Under the pieces are notes generated by a model. It searched no databases and was not told where the DNA came from. It was given only the letters and a program-made list of their open reading frames with translations. Position numbers and translations under genes: made by a program. A DNA stretch of 9,797 nucleotides from Veillonella sp. (GTDB taxonomy: Bacteria; Bacillota; Negativicutes; Veillonellales; Veillonellaceae). Positions within the stretch are counted from its first letter, which is position 1, and each line of letters starts with the position of its first letter. This document shows positions 1 to 5,899 of this stretch, piece after piece. Location of the stretch: assembly GCF_019414865.1 (NCBI RefSeq), contig NZ_DXLG01000059.1, positions 1 through 9,797 on the forward strand. The letters are read 5' to 3'.

Positions 1-2
1 AT

Positions 3-23
3 TCATATCCTGTATAGATATGA
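3..23. repeat. Inverted repeat with 7-bp arms
   Basis: TCATATC (3-9) and GATATGA (17-23) are perfect inverted arms around a 7-nt centre. They lie just before the terminator at 27-60. This could be an operator, a small hairpin in a 3' untranslated region, or chance in AT-rich DNA. The gene it belongs to is outside the window. Confidence 0.3.
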
Positions 24-26
24 TAT

Positions 27-60
27 AAAAAGAGACTTTGTTTAAACAAAGTCTCTTTTT
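27..60. terminator. Perfect-palindrome intrinsic terminator
   Basis: A 14-bp perfect stem (27-40 with 47-60) encloses the loop TTTAAA, with an A-run on the left and a T-run on the right, so it can end transcription in either direction. It most likely ends a unit that begins upstream of the window and insulates arsR from it. Confidence 0.85.
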
Positions 61-96
61 TAATATAATAAAAATGATATAATATTTATATGTATG

Positions 97-135
97 CCCC
101 ATGGGGTTACAAATGAGTAAGAACATAAGTAATAT
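97..135 (+). promoter_or_regulatory. Candidate arsR promoter with CCCCATGGGG palindrome
   Basis: A possible -35 (TTACAA, 107-112) is followed after 17 nt by a possible -10 (TAATAT, 130-135), about 50 nt before the arsR start. The 10-bp palindrome CCCCATGGGG (97-106) abuts the -35. It is GC-rich in a very AT-rich spacer, so it is a reasonable operator candidate for the adjacent repressor. It does not match the usual ATATGAA-type operator of SmtB/CzrA proteins. A second TATAAT at 78-83 has no convincing -35. Confidence 0.35.
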
Positions 136-183
136 AAGAATGATACATAAACATGAATAGTGATTTAAGATATGGGGGATTAT

Positions 184-474
184 ATGAGCGGCAAACAAGA
201 AGCATTGCTAAAGCTAGCAGAACTGTTTAAAATCTTGGGAGATCCTACGCGCCTTAAAATAGTAGAATTATTATTAGAAAATGAAATGTGTGTTAATCAT
301 ATTGCAGAAACAATGGGAATGGGTCAATCCGCTATTTCACACCAACTACGTGTATTACGTCAAGCACGCCTTGTAACCTATCGCAAGGAAGGAAAAACTG
401 CATACTACTCTCTAAACGATGATCATGTAGAAGGTCTCGTAAGAATGGGTATGGAACACGTATCTCATCAGTAA
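184..474 (+). CDS. ArsR/SmtB-family metal-responsive repressor (CzrA-like alpha5 site)
   Basis: This is a 96-residue winged-helix repressor of the ArsR/SmtB family, whose members leave their operator when metal binds. ILGDPTRLKIVELL near the N-terminus and the recognition helix in GMGQSAISHQLRVLR (about 45-59) are typical. The C-terminal helix carries D79, H81, H92 and H95 in the spacing D-x-H-x10-H-x2-H, the same spacing as the alpha5 Zn/Co site of CzrA. A Cys (C36) lies in MCVNH, where SmtB-type proteins have ELCVC, but the second Cys is missing, so an alpha3N site is unlikely. I chose the start at 184 because GGGGG (174-178) lies 5 nt upstream; the in-frame ATG at 172 overlaps that run and has little of its own. 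No efflux pump is adjacent, so the target is either itself or elsewhere. The family call is firm; zinc specificity is inferred. Confidence 0.9.
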   Translation: MSGKQEALLKLAELFKILGDPTRLKIVELLLENEMCVNHIAETMGMGQSAISHQLRVLRQARLVTYRKEGKTAYYSLNDDHVEGLVRMGMEHVSHQ

Positions 475-501
475 GTAACACGATAATTGTTTAAAGTGTA
501 C

Positions 502-531
502 AAAAGGAGCCCTTTAAAAGGGCTCCTTTTT
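502..531. terminator. Bidirectional terminator between arsR and the permease gene
   Basis: An 11-bp perfect stem (502-512 with 520-530, AAAAGGAGCCC and its complement) surrounds a 7-nt AT loop. A and T runs on both flanks let it serve arsR on the plus strand and the convergent permease gene, which ends at 549, on the minus strand. Confidence 0.88.
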
Positions 532-548
532 GTATAGGTATACTAGTA

Positions 549-1538
549 TCAATATAATGGGAAAAGGTAATAGGCGATTGTAATAAATAGAGGCATAGTT
601 ACTGCCGATAGAATTGTGGTGCCCATAACGATTTGCGTAGCATATTCGGGATTATTCTTCATTTCAATAGCAATGAGTGCCATATTAATAGCTGTTGGGA
701 CACTGTAGGTAATGACTATAGTCTGTGCTGCTATTGGATGCATTGGGCCGTAGAACATAATAAAGAGTATCGTAATAACTGCTGCGATAAGAGGGCTTAC
801 GATGAGCCGTAAGGATGTAGCGAGCATAACATCGGCCTTAAAGAAGTTTAATGGTGTTCTATTAATTTGTACCCCTAAAGCGATCATCGCAACACCAACA
901 AAGGCATTAGCAAAAATCTTGAGAGGTGCAAAGAAGAAGAGACCGTGTAAATCAAAAGGCAATAGTTGACAAAGTAATGCTAGAGGGATAGCGTATACCA
1001 TTGGCATATGGAAGACTACGTTTAAGGCATCTCGTGTGCTCAATCGTCCAGCGCCAGCCTGGTAGAAACCATAGGTATTACTTGTAATGGTTTGTATAAT
1101 CATGATAGATACAACGCTAACGAGGCCTAAGTCAGCATAGGGGGTTGCTCCATCAATGATATAAGGCACATTCGTAAATACGAAGATAGCAAGAGCAATA
1201 CCCATATTTCCAACGTTATTAAACATGACGCAGTTCTTTAATGTTGCAATTTTTGCTACATCATAACCTTGTATTTTACCGACTACACCAGAAAGTATAG
1301 AGTTTAGGATGAGTACAACTAGTGCACAAAATACAATTTCTAGTGTGCTAGATGTAAATTTTGCTTCATACATGGCTCTGAATACAAAGGTTGGTAGTAG
1401 TATATAGAAATTCAATTTACTCAATGTATAGAGGTCAAGTTTGAATTTCCTATCTAGTATAAATCCTACGCCGATGAGTATGAAGATTGGGATCATAGAA
1501 TTCATAAATATATGACCAATTAATTCAAATATATTCAT
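549..1538 (-). CDS. AEC-family (auxin efflux carrier-like) membrane permease
   Basis: A 329-residue, almost wholly hydrophobic protein with about ten predicted membrane segments arranged as two five-helix halves. Length and sequence fit bacterial AEC transporters (Mem_trans family), which move organic anions such as malate or malonate in characterised cases. Visible marks are the N-terminal segment IPIFILIGVGFILDR, LNFYILLPTFVFR (about 42-54) and the Asn/Gly-rich break FNNVGNMGIALAIF (106-119) in the first half, with PTAINMALIAIEM in the second. The start has an SD AGGTGA (complement of 1543-1548) 4 nt upstream. It is convergent with arsR and divergent from modA, so probably monocistronic. 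The substrate cannot be read from the sequence. A minus-strand TATAAT (1582 to 1577) may be its -10, but I see no good -35. Confidence 0.85.
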   Translation of the reverse strand: MNIFELIGHIFMNSMIPIFILIGVGFILDRKFKLDLYTLSKLNFYILLPTFVFRAMYEAKFTSSTLEIVFCALVVLILNSILSGVVGKIQGYDVAKIATLKNCVMFNNVGNMGIALAIFVFTNVPYIIDGATPYADLGLVSVVSIMIIQTITSNTYGFYQAGAGRLSTRDALNVVFHMPMVYAIPLALLCQLLPFDLHGLFFFAPLKIFANAFVGVAMIALGVQINRTPLNFFKADVMLATSLRLIVSPLIAAVITILFIMFYGPMHPIAAQTIVITYSVPTAINMALIAIEMKNNPEYATQIVMGTTILSAVTMPLFITIAYYLFPLY

Positions 1539-1644
1539 TGTCTCACCTGGAGTTTCTCATTAATTAGTAGAGTATTATTATATAGTATTTATAGTATTAT
1601 CATACCATAGGATGTATTGTTTTGGGGCTTAAAAATTGATTCAT

Positions 1645-1661
1645 TATGATTACTTATCATA
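1645..1661 (-). repeat. Inverted repeat with AAGTA loop
   Basis: TATGAT and ATCATA (1645-1650, 1656-1661) are perfect 6-bp arms around a 5-nt centre that reads AAGTA on the minus strand. It lies about 105 nt upstream of the permease start, on that gene's sense strand, and about 185 nt upstream of modA. It could be an operator for either gene. It also resembles the AAGT-centred mini-hairpins around rubrerythrin at the other end of the window, except that its loop is one base longer. Confidence 0.45.
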
Positions 1662-1724
1662 TTCATGAGAAATATATATGAAAAATGTGAGTTTTTACAT
1701 ACATATTAATTAACAAATGTATAG

Positions 1725-1730
1725 TATAAT
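1725..1730 (+). promoter_or_regulatory. Candidate -10 element for modABC
   Basis: A perfect TATAAT lies about 100 nt before modA. TTTACA at 1694-1699 is too far away (25 nt) and the hexamer TATTAA at 1704-1709 is too close (15 nt), so no standard -35 pairs with it. An activator-dependent or weak promoter is possible. If it is used, the modA leader is about 95 nt. Confidence 0.35.
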
Positions 1731-1799
1731 GTGAATATATTGTATATTTAGTTTGTTCTTTGATGGTGTCTCTGCGGTTAGTAATCATAGCTTTCACAG

Positions 1800-1822
1800 T
1801 GTGGAATCCAAAGGGATGCACA
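1800..1822 (+). promoter_or_regulatory. Hairpin abutting the modA ribosome binding site
   Basis: TGTG (1800-1803) pairs with CACA (1819-1822), and ATCC (1806-1809) with GGAT (1814-1817), around the loop AAAG with a small internal loop. The stem ends on the first base of the SD AGGAGG (1822-1827). It could modulate modA translation. The pairing is short, and this is an inference from one sequence. Confidence 0.3.
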
Positions 1823-1831
1823 GGAGGAATT

Positions 1832-2620
1832 ATGAAACGAATTCTATTAGTATTAATGAGCGTTTTCATGCTTGCTTTTCTAGTGGGCTGTGGTAACGAT
1901 GCAAGCAAACCGGCAGAAACAGGTAAACCAAGTACATCTGAAAAGATTACTGTACAAGCTGCTGCCAGTCTTAAAGGGGCTCTTACAGAACTGGCTGATA
2001 CTTACAAAAAAAGCCATAATTTAGCAGATGATCAAATTGCTATTAACTTTGCTGGTTCTGGCACATTGCGTCAACAAATTGAACAAGGTGCACCAGCTAG
2101 CTTATTCATCTCTGCTGACGAAAAAAATATGAAAATGTTACAAGAAAAAGACCTTGTAAGTGATGTAAAACCATTCGCTACAAATGAACTCGTTCTCGTA
2201 GTTCCAAAAGGTCAACCTAAAGTTGAGTTAGATCAAATTGCTACTGTGAAACGCATTGTATTAGGTAACCCTGAAACAGTGCCAGCTGGTAACTATGGTA
2301 AACAAGTATTAACAAAATTAGGCGTTTGGGAACAAGTAGAGCCTAATGTAGTATATGCAAAAGATGTAAAAGCCGTAACAGCTTCCGTTAGCCAAGGTGC
2401 TGGTGATGCTGGCTTCATTTACAAAACGGATGCCATTGCAGCAGGTGATGCCGTTCAAATTTCCGCAGTAACACCTGCAGACTCTCATGATCCAGTTATC
2501 TATCCAATCGGTATCATTAAAAAATATGACAATGCATTGGCAAAAGATTTCTACCAATATGTAATGAGCCCAGAGGGTCAAAAAGTATTAGAGAAATACG
2601 GTTTCTCCACTTCTAAATAA
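1832..2620 (+). CDS. modA: ModA, molybdate-binding lipoprotein of ABC importer
   Basis: A 262-residue periplasmic (type II) solute-binding protein that delivers molybdate, and usually tungstate, to ModBC. The N-terminus is a lipoprotein signal: basic MKR, a hydrophobic core, then the lipobox LVGC with C20 as the lipidated residue, followed by a flexible Ser/Thr/Pro linker. ModA family blocks are clear: AAASLKGAL (43-51), FAGSGTLRQQIEQGAPA (73-89), GNPETVPAGNYGKQVL (145-160) and GDAGFIYKTDA (191-201). S46, S76 and Y197 fall where E. coli ModA has oxyanion ligands S12, S39 and Y170. An in-frame ATG at 1760 exists, but AGGAGG (1822-1827) lies 4 nt before 1832 and only this start gives a clean signal peptide. 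It heads the modABC cluster and is separated from modB by a terminator-like hairpin. Confidence 0.95.
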   Translation: MKRILLVLMSVFMLAFLVGCGNDASKPAETGKPSTSEKITVQAAASLKGALTELADTYKKSHNLADDQIAINFAGSGTLRQQIEQGAPASLFISADEKNMKMLQEKDLVSDVKPFATNELVLVVPKGQPKVELDQIATVKRIVLGNPETVPAGNYGKQVLTKLGVWEQVEPNVVYAKDVKAVTASVSQGAGDAGFIYKTDAIAAGDAVQISAVTPADSHDPVIYPIGIIKKYDNALAKDFYQYVMSPEGQKVLEKYGFSTSK

Positions 2621-2624
2621 GGGT

Positions 2625-2653
2625 AAAACGCTAGCTCTCATGGCTAGCGTTTT
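2625..2653 (+). terminator. Intra-operon terminator or attenuator after modA
   Basis: An 11-bp perfect stem, AAAACGCTAGC (2625-2635) with its complement (2643-2653), encloses a 7-nt loop and ends in TTTTCTT. It starts 4 nt after the modA stop. It probably lets most transcripts end after modA, so that the binding protein outnumbers the membrane complex, with partial readthrough into modBC. An extended -10 (TGATACAAT, 2658-2666) just after it might restart transcription, but no -35 is evident. A small inverted repeat GTTAG-TC-CTAAC lies at 2679-2690. Confidence 0.8.
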
Positions 2654-2736
2654 CTTATGATACAATATATATATTATTGTTAGTCCTAACTGGAAATATA
2701 TGATTTCAGCATTATTAAATAGAAAGGGGGTATAGC

Positions 2737-3405
2737 ATGAGTCCATTTTGGTTATCATTATGGGTGGCGAGCATTGCTCTCGTTATTGTTATCCTAAGTG
2801 GCTTAGCCGTTTGCTACTGGATGAATCGCTGTAAATGGGGCGGCATTGCTATTCTTGATGCCCTTATTACATTGCCTCTAGTACTACCTCCTGTAGTCGT
2901 TGGTTTTGCGCTGCTTATGGTATTTACACCGGGCTATGCCTTTGGGGCTTGGCTTGAAGCTCATGGCATGAGCGTCGTCTTTGCCGCTTCTGGTGCCGTC
3001 ATAGCCTCTTCTGTTATTGCATTTCCACTGTTTTATCAAACGGTACGTTCTGCATTGCAGTCCGTAGATCATAATATGGAGGATGTAGCTCGAACATTAG
3101 GTGCTTCAGAGCTACGTATTTTCTTTACCATATCTGTACCGCTCGCATGGAAAGGTATTTTAACAGGTAGTATTTTAGCGTTCTGCCGTGCCATGGGCGA
3201 ATTTGGTGCTACCATCTTGATTGCTGGTAATATTCCAAAGGTAACACGTACTATGCCATTAGCTATCTACTCCTATGTAGAGGCAGGGCAGTATATGGAT
3301 GCCTTTGAGCTAGTTATTTATATTTGTGTTCTTACATTGGCGTTACTGAGCGGGATTCACCTTATTACAAAAGGTTCCTTGTTCCGCCATACAGATAATA
3401 ATTAG
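2737..3405 (+). CDS. modB: ModB, molybdate ABC transporter permease
   Basis: A 222-residue inner-membrane permease that, as a dimer, forms the molybdate channel between ModA and ModC. It has about five to six membrane segments. The segment TLPLVLPPVVVGFALL (45-60) is characteristic of ModB/CysT-type permeases. The cytoplasmic EAA loop that docks on the ATPase reads EDVARTLGASELRIFFTISVPLAWKGI (115-141) and runs into the conserved AFCRAMGEFGATILIAGNIP. Length matches the ModB family (about 220-230). The SD is AAAGGGGG, ending 6 nt before the ATG. The stop codon overlaps the SD of modC, so the two are probably translationally coupled. Confidence 0.95.
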   Translation: MSPFWLSLWVASIALVIVILSGLAVCYWMNRCKWGGIAILDALITLPLVLPPVVVGFALLMVFTPGYAFGAWLEAHGMSVVFAASGAVIASSVIAFPLFYQTVRSALQSVDHNMEDVARTLGASELRIFFTISVPLAWKGILTGSILAFCRAMGEFGATILIAGNIPKVTRTMPLAIYSYVEAGQYMDAFELVIYICVLTLALLSGIHLITKGSLFRHTDNN

Positions 3406-3413
3406 GAGGCTCT

Positions 3414-4043
3414 ATGATTACATTTTCCTTTACTGTAGCTAGACCTTCTGTGACTGTGAAAGCCGATGGTGCGCTGCCGTCTGGCATTACTGTGCTTACT
3501 GGACAGTCCGGTAGTGGTAAAAGTACGTTCATCAAATGTATTGCAGGCCTCGTAAAACCCACAACTGGCAGTATTCAATGTGATGAAACAACGTGGGTTG
3601 ATCGGGATAAAAAAATCTGGGTACCTGCTCAAGACCGTCAAGTAGGCTATATGCCACAAGGTAATATCGTATTTCCTCACTTGTCCGTAGAAAATAATAT
3701 TACCTACAGTAAGCGCGGTACACCTGAGATGTGCGATACGCTATTACAACGTTTAGGTTTAGAAAAATACCGCCATACTAAGGCGGGTAGCTTATCTGGT
3801 GGTGAGCAACAACGGGTTGCATTAGGTCGTGCGCTCTACTCTAAACCGACTATTTTGCTCCTCGATGAGCCATTATCTGCATTAGATTGGAATTTGCGTA
3901 AACAGGTTCGAGAGGATCTCGTATCTATCATCCGTGAATGGGATGTACCTTGCGTATGGGTTACCCATGATGAAAGCGAAGCAGAAAGCGTAGGAGATAG
4001 ACACTGGACCTGTGAAAACGGGCTTATTACGATTGCTGAATGA
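3414..4043 (+). CDS. modC: ModC, molybdate ABC transporter ATPase (short form)
   Basis: A 209-residue ATP-binding subunit that powers molybdate import. All nucleotide-binding motifs are intact: Walker A GQSGSGKST (30-38), Q-loop Gln82 in YMPQGN, signature LSGGEQQ (127-133), Walker B ILLLDE (147-152), D-loop SALD (155-158) and switch His185 in VTHDE. The protein ends soon after the H-loop, at ENGLITIAE, so it lacks the C-terminal MOP/TOBE oxyanion-binding domain of the approximately 350-residue E. coli ModC. Feedback inhibition of transport by cytoplasmic molybdate through that domain is therefore not expected. The end looks natural, not frameshifted. It lies 8 nt after modB, with AGGAGG overlapping the modB stop. 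Molybdate rather than sulfate specificity rests on modAB context. Confidence 0.93.
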   Translation: MITFSFTVARPSVTVKADGALPSGITVLTGQSGSGKSTFIKCIAGLVKPTTGSIQCDETTWVDRDKKIWVPAQDRQVGYMPQGNIVFPHLSVENNITYSKRGTPEMCDTLLQRLGLEKYRHTKAGSLSGGEQQRVALGRALYSKPTILLLDEPLSALDWNLRKQVREDLVSIIREWDVPCVWVTHDESEAESVGDRHWTCENGLITIAE

Positions 4044-4111
4044 TGATAAACATTTAAACCATATGGTTTTGATACAGTGATAAAATACTTTAAAATTAAA
4101 TAGAGATACAT

Positions 4112-4210
4112 AAAACACCTTCATAATCCTATGAACTACATGCCAAAAATTGGACACAATTTTGAGATGTATAGTTCAGTAACTAGTGGATTGTGAAGGT
4201 GTTTTCTTTT
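4112..4210. terminator. Long nested hairpin ending modABC and cytX
   Basis: An outer 18-bp stem (4112-4129 with 4188-4205, one G-U pair) encloses a second stem of TGAACTACAT (4132-4141) with 4167-4178 (2-nt bulge). That encloses a third, AAAATTG (4146-4152) with CAATTTT (4157-4163), capped by GACA. The outer stem starts AAAACACCTTC and is followed by TTTTCTTTTT, like a terminator. At about 94 nt it is far longer than the other terminators here. It lies between the convergent modC and cytX genes and may end both. A non-autonomous inserted repeat or a small structured RNA are alternatives. The remaining 4211-4305 holds no gene that I can see. Confidence 0.65.
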
Positions 4211-4305
4211 TAGATAGTTGATAGCAATGATAGCAGTGTACTTACTATTATCTTTAATCTTTAGTATTGAATTAGTACGTTTATAATAGATGTTACTTGC
4301 TAATG

Positions 4306-5499
4306 CTACTTAATTTCTGTTGATATGTGCGCTGTTTTACTTATAAATCCAACGATAGTTGTAACGACAAATGCCATTGTAAAGGCTGGTAATGTAGAAC
4401 CTATTGTGCTTTCACTATGTAACATATAGTGGTATAAACCAACGGATACCGCCCAGATTAGTCCTCGTACGAGATAGGCTGAAAGTGTTTGTACTTGTTG
4501 GCGATTGATAAAGTAGTCCGCCAATAAGATGGCAATCATCGGCGCAAATACAGAGCCGATGAGGTATAGGAAGTCTGTAATATCATCCATTGGATAGAGA
4601 ATAGCTGCAATAGTGCCCACAATAGTAACGATGACGGCGATACCTTTACTAGAGGCACCATTATAGATAGTTGTACTAGATACGCCTGCAGAGTAAGCGT
4701 CCATAAAGGTTGTAGTAACGGTAGAGAAGATGATAACGATGAGGCCCGCAATGCCAAGTCCTGCATTCATCATGATAGTAATGATGGAGTCGCCACCGCC
4801 AAAGATTGCGGCACTAAGACCTAAGGTGTACATAACGATACTTGTTACAGTGTAGACTGTAGCACTTGTAAGTGATGCGGAGAAAGGTTTTTTACTTTCT
4901 CGGGTATAATCACTGATGAGAGGTAGCCAAGATAGTGGCATGGCAATAGATAATTCAAGGGCAGCGATGAAACTCATATTTCCGCTAGTTAGAAGGCTAG
5001 CCTCACTAGGCCACTGCGATATCATGTGAGCGCCCATGTAGAGGGTGAGTCCTAGCAATAGAACAGATACGATGGCTTGAATATAGCCCGTATTGTGGAG
5101 GCCGATGAAAAGCCATAGGATGACAAGTGCTCCAATAGCTATCGTCCAAATCATAGGGGATAGAGGTGCTAGCTCTTGTAAGGCTAGCATAGCATCGTAG
5201 ATCATGATGCTAGTCCAGCCGATAAGTTGAAGCATATTTAAAAAGGCAAAGCCTTTAGCTCCTAGTGGTCCAAAGCTGAAAGCGGTAGTATTCATACTGC
5301 CTTGCCGTAAACGTCCACCGATGAGGCCCGCTCCAAAGAGCAATATACCGCCGATGATATGCCCTAGTATGATGGCATATAGACCTTGGGTGAGCCCTAA
5401 GGGTGCCAAATAAGTTCCTGTCATAATTTCCGCTATAGATAGAGCGGCGCCAAACCATATCATGGCGAACTGTGGTTGTGTAATGTATGTATCTTTCAT
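4306..5499 (-). CDS. cytX: CytX-like NCS1-family permease, putative HMP transporter
   Basis: A 397-residue polytopic membrane protein of the nucleobase:cation symporter-1 family, with about 12 hydrophobic segments and no signal peptide. The N-terminus FAMIWFGAALSIAEIMTGTYLAPLG and the region LPLISDYTRESKKPF fit the CytX/CodB branch. Placement behind a TPP riboswitch and opposite thiW is the classic context of CytX, proposed to import hydroxymethylpyrimidine (HMP), the pyrimidine precursor of thiamine. An in-frame ATG exists at 5523, but the perfect SD AAGGAGG (complement of 5504-5510) lies 4 nt before the ATG at 5499, which gives the start MKDTYITQ. Cytosine uptake is the main alternative function; the riboswitch argues for the thiamine role. 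Confidence 0.88.
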   Translation of the reverse strand: MKDTYITQPQFAMIWFGAALSIAEIMTGTYLAPLGLTQGLYAIILGHIIGGILLFGAGLIGGRLRQGSMNTTAFSFGPLGAKGFAFLNMLQLIGWTSIMIYDAMLALQELAPLSPMIWTIAIGALVILWLFIGLHNTGYIQAIVSVLLLGLTLYMGAHMISQWPSEASLLTSGNMSFIAALELSIAMPLSWLPLISDYTRESKKPFSASLTSATVYTVTSIVMYTLGLSAAIFGGGDSIITIMMNAGLGIAGLIVIIFSTVTTTFMDAYSAGVSSTTIYNGASSKGIAVIVTIVGTIAAILYPMDDITDFLYLIGSVFAPMIAILLADYFINRQQVQTLSAYLVRGLIWAVSVGLYHYMLHSESTIGSTLPAFTMAFVVTTIVGFISKTAHISTEIK

Positions 5500-5524
5500 A
5501 CGTCCTCCTTGCCTGGAAGTCATA

Positions 5525-5556
5525 GAAAAAGCCGAGTCCCAAAAAGGAACTCGGCT
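5525..5556 (-). terminator. Riboswitch-controlled terminator before cytX
   Basis: On the minus strand an 11-bp stem (5556-5546 with 5540-5530, one G-U) closes a TTTTT loop and is followed by a T-run, ending just upstream of the cytX SD. Its 5' arm contains GUUCCUU (complement of 5544-5550). This can pair instead with AGGGAAC (complement of 5570-5576) at the 3' end of the aptamer. That gives a plausible antiterminator when TPP is absent and termination when it is bound. Confidence 0.88.
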
Positions 5557-5570
5557 ATTAATCCTCTATG

Positions 5571-5650
5571 TTCCCTACGTTGGCATTATCCAAATCAGGT
5601 TATGGGTTAAAGCGATAGCTTACTCTCAGCCCACTCTTGTGAGCACCCCG
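5571..5650 (-). promoter_or_regulatory. TPP riboswitch aptamer upstream of cytX
   Basis: Read on the minus strand, this carries the THI-box hallmarks in order: GGGGTGC, GGCTGAGAG, AACCC, then ACCTGATTTGGATAATGCCAACGTAGGGAA. These are the pyrimidine- and pyrophosphate-sensing arms of the thiamine pyrophosphate aptamer. It sits about 70 nt before cytX and directly before an intrinsic terminator, so it is a transcriptional OFF switch in response to TPP. Confidence 0.97.
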
Positions 5651-5660
5651 TTATGGCTTC

Positions 5661-5689
5661 ATTATATGCGGATAATAGGAAACCGTCAA
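5661..5689 (-). promoter_or_regulatory. Promoter for cytX leader
   Basis: On the minus strand TTGACG (complement of 5684-5689), a 17-nt spacer and a perfect TATAAT (complement of 5661-5666) form a near-consensus housekeeping promoter. Transcription would start near 5654, a few bases before the aptamer. Confidence 0.85.
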
Positions 5690-5697
5690 TTCTTTTG

Positions 5698-5726
5698 TTG
5701 CATAGATTGTATAATAATGTTATAAC
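5698..5726 (+). promoter_or_regulatory. Promoter for thiW-thiD-thiME leader
   Basis: TTGCAT (5698-5703), a 17-nt spacer and TATAAC (5721-5726) fit a promoter starting near 5733, just before the plus-strand aptamer at 5747. A TATAAT at 5710-5715 is closer to consensus but lacks a -35 at the right distance. This promoter is back to back with the cytX promoter, with only 8 nt between their -35 boxes. Confidence 0.65.
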
Positions 5727-5746
5727 TAGAGTATAAAAATATATTG

Positions 5747-5824
5747 CCACTAGGGGTGCTTTTGCTGAGATTGACCATTCAAAACCCTAGACCTGATCCA
5801 GATAATACTGGCGTAGGGAAGTGG
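5747..5824 (+). promoter_or_regulatory. TPP riboswitch aptamer upstream of thiW
   Basis: The closing stem P1 is CCACT (5747-5751) with AGTGG (5820-5824). Inside are GGGGTGC, GCTGAGA, AACCCT and ACCTGATCCAGATAATACTGGCGTAGGGAA, the conserved TPP aptamer blocks. The 3' strand GUGGAGUG (5821-5828) overlaps P1 and can pair with CAUUCCAU (5856-5863) of the downstream terminator. P1 plus terminator and the antiterminator are therefore mutually exclusive, the expected logic of a TPP OFF switch. Confidence 0.97.
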
Positions 5825-5849
5825 AGTGAAACATAATACTAAACTATTA

Positions 5850-5882
5850 CGAGACCATTCCATTTGAAGTGGTCTTGTTTTT
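5850..5882 (+). terminator. Riboswitch-controlled terminator before thiW
   Basis: AGACCA (5852-5857) pairs with TGGTCT (5870-5875), with additional TTC/GAA pairing above a bulged G and flanking C-G and G-U pairs. It is followed by TGTTTTTAT. It ends just upstream of the thiW SD, and its 5' arm is the partner of the proposed antiterminator. Confidence 0.8.
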
Positions 5883-5899
5883 ATATGTTTGGAGGTATT

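Larger units (their letters stand above)
1539..1831. other. Divergent intergenic region, permease / modA
   Basis: About 290 nt of AT-rich DNA with no convincing gene. It should hold both divergent promoters. Visible items are a minus-strand TATAAT (1577-1582), a 17-bp inverted repeat (1645-1661), a plus-strand TATAAT (1725-1730) and a hairpin touching the modA SD (1800-1822). I do not recognise a ModE box or a molybdenum-cofactor riboswitch in it. Confidence 0.5.

Noticed and set aside
1739..1831. A molybdenum-cofactor riboswitch or ModE box in the modA leader
   Set aside because: The leader is short, I could not fit the known conserved cores, and only one small hairpin is evident.
1760..1831. 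An upstream start for modA at 1760
   Set aside because: It would put 24 residues before a clean lipoprotein signal peptide, and the strong SD AGGAGG is placed for the ATG at 1832.
3882..4157. Minus-strand frames opposite the end of modC
   Set aside because: They overlap the conserved modC motifs and the hairpin region and resemble no family.
5500..5523. An upstream start for cytX at 5523
   Set aside because: That ATG lies directly after the terminator T-run without an SD. AAGGAGG is placed for the ATG at 5499.
5462..5725. A plus-strand frame of 87 codons across the riboswitch region
   Set aside because: It overlaps the cytX start, terminator, aptamer and promoter and has no SD.
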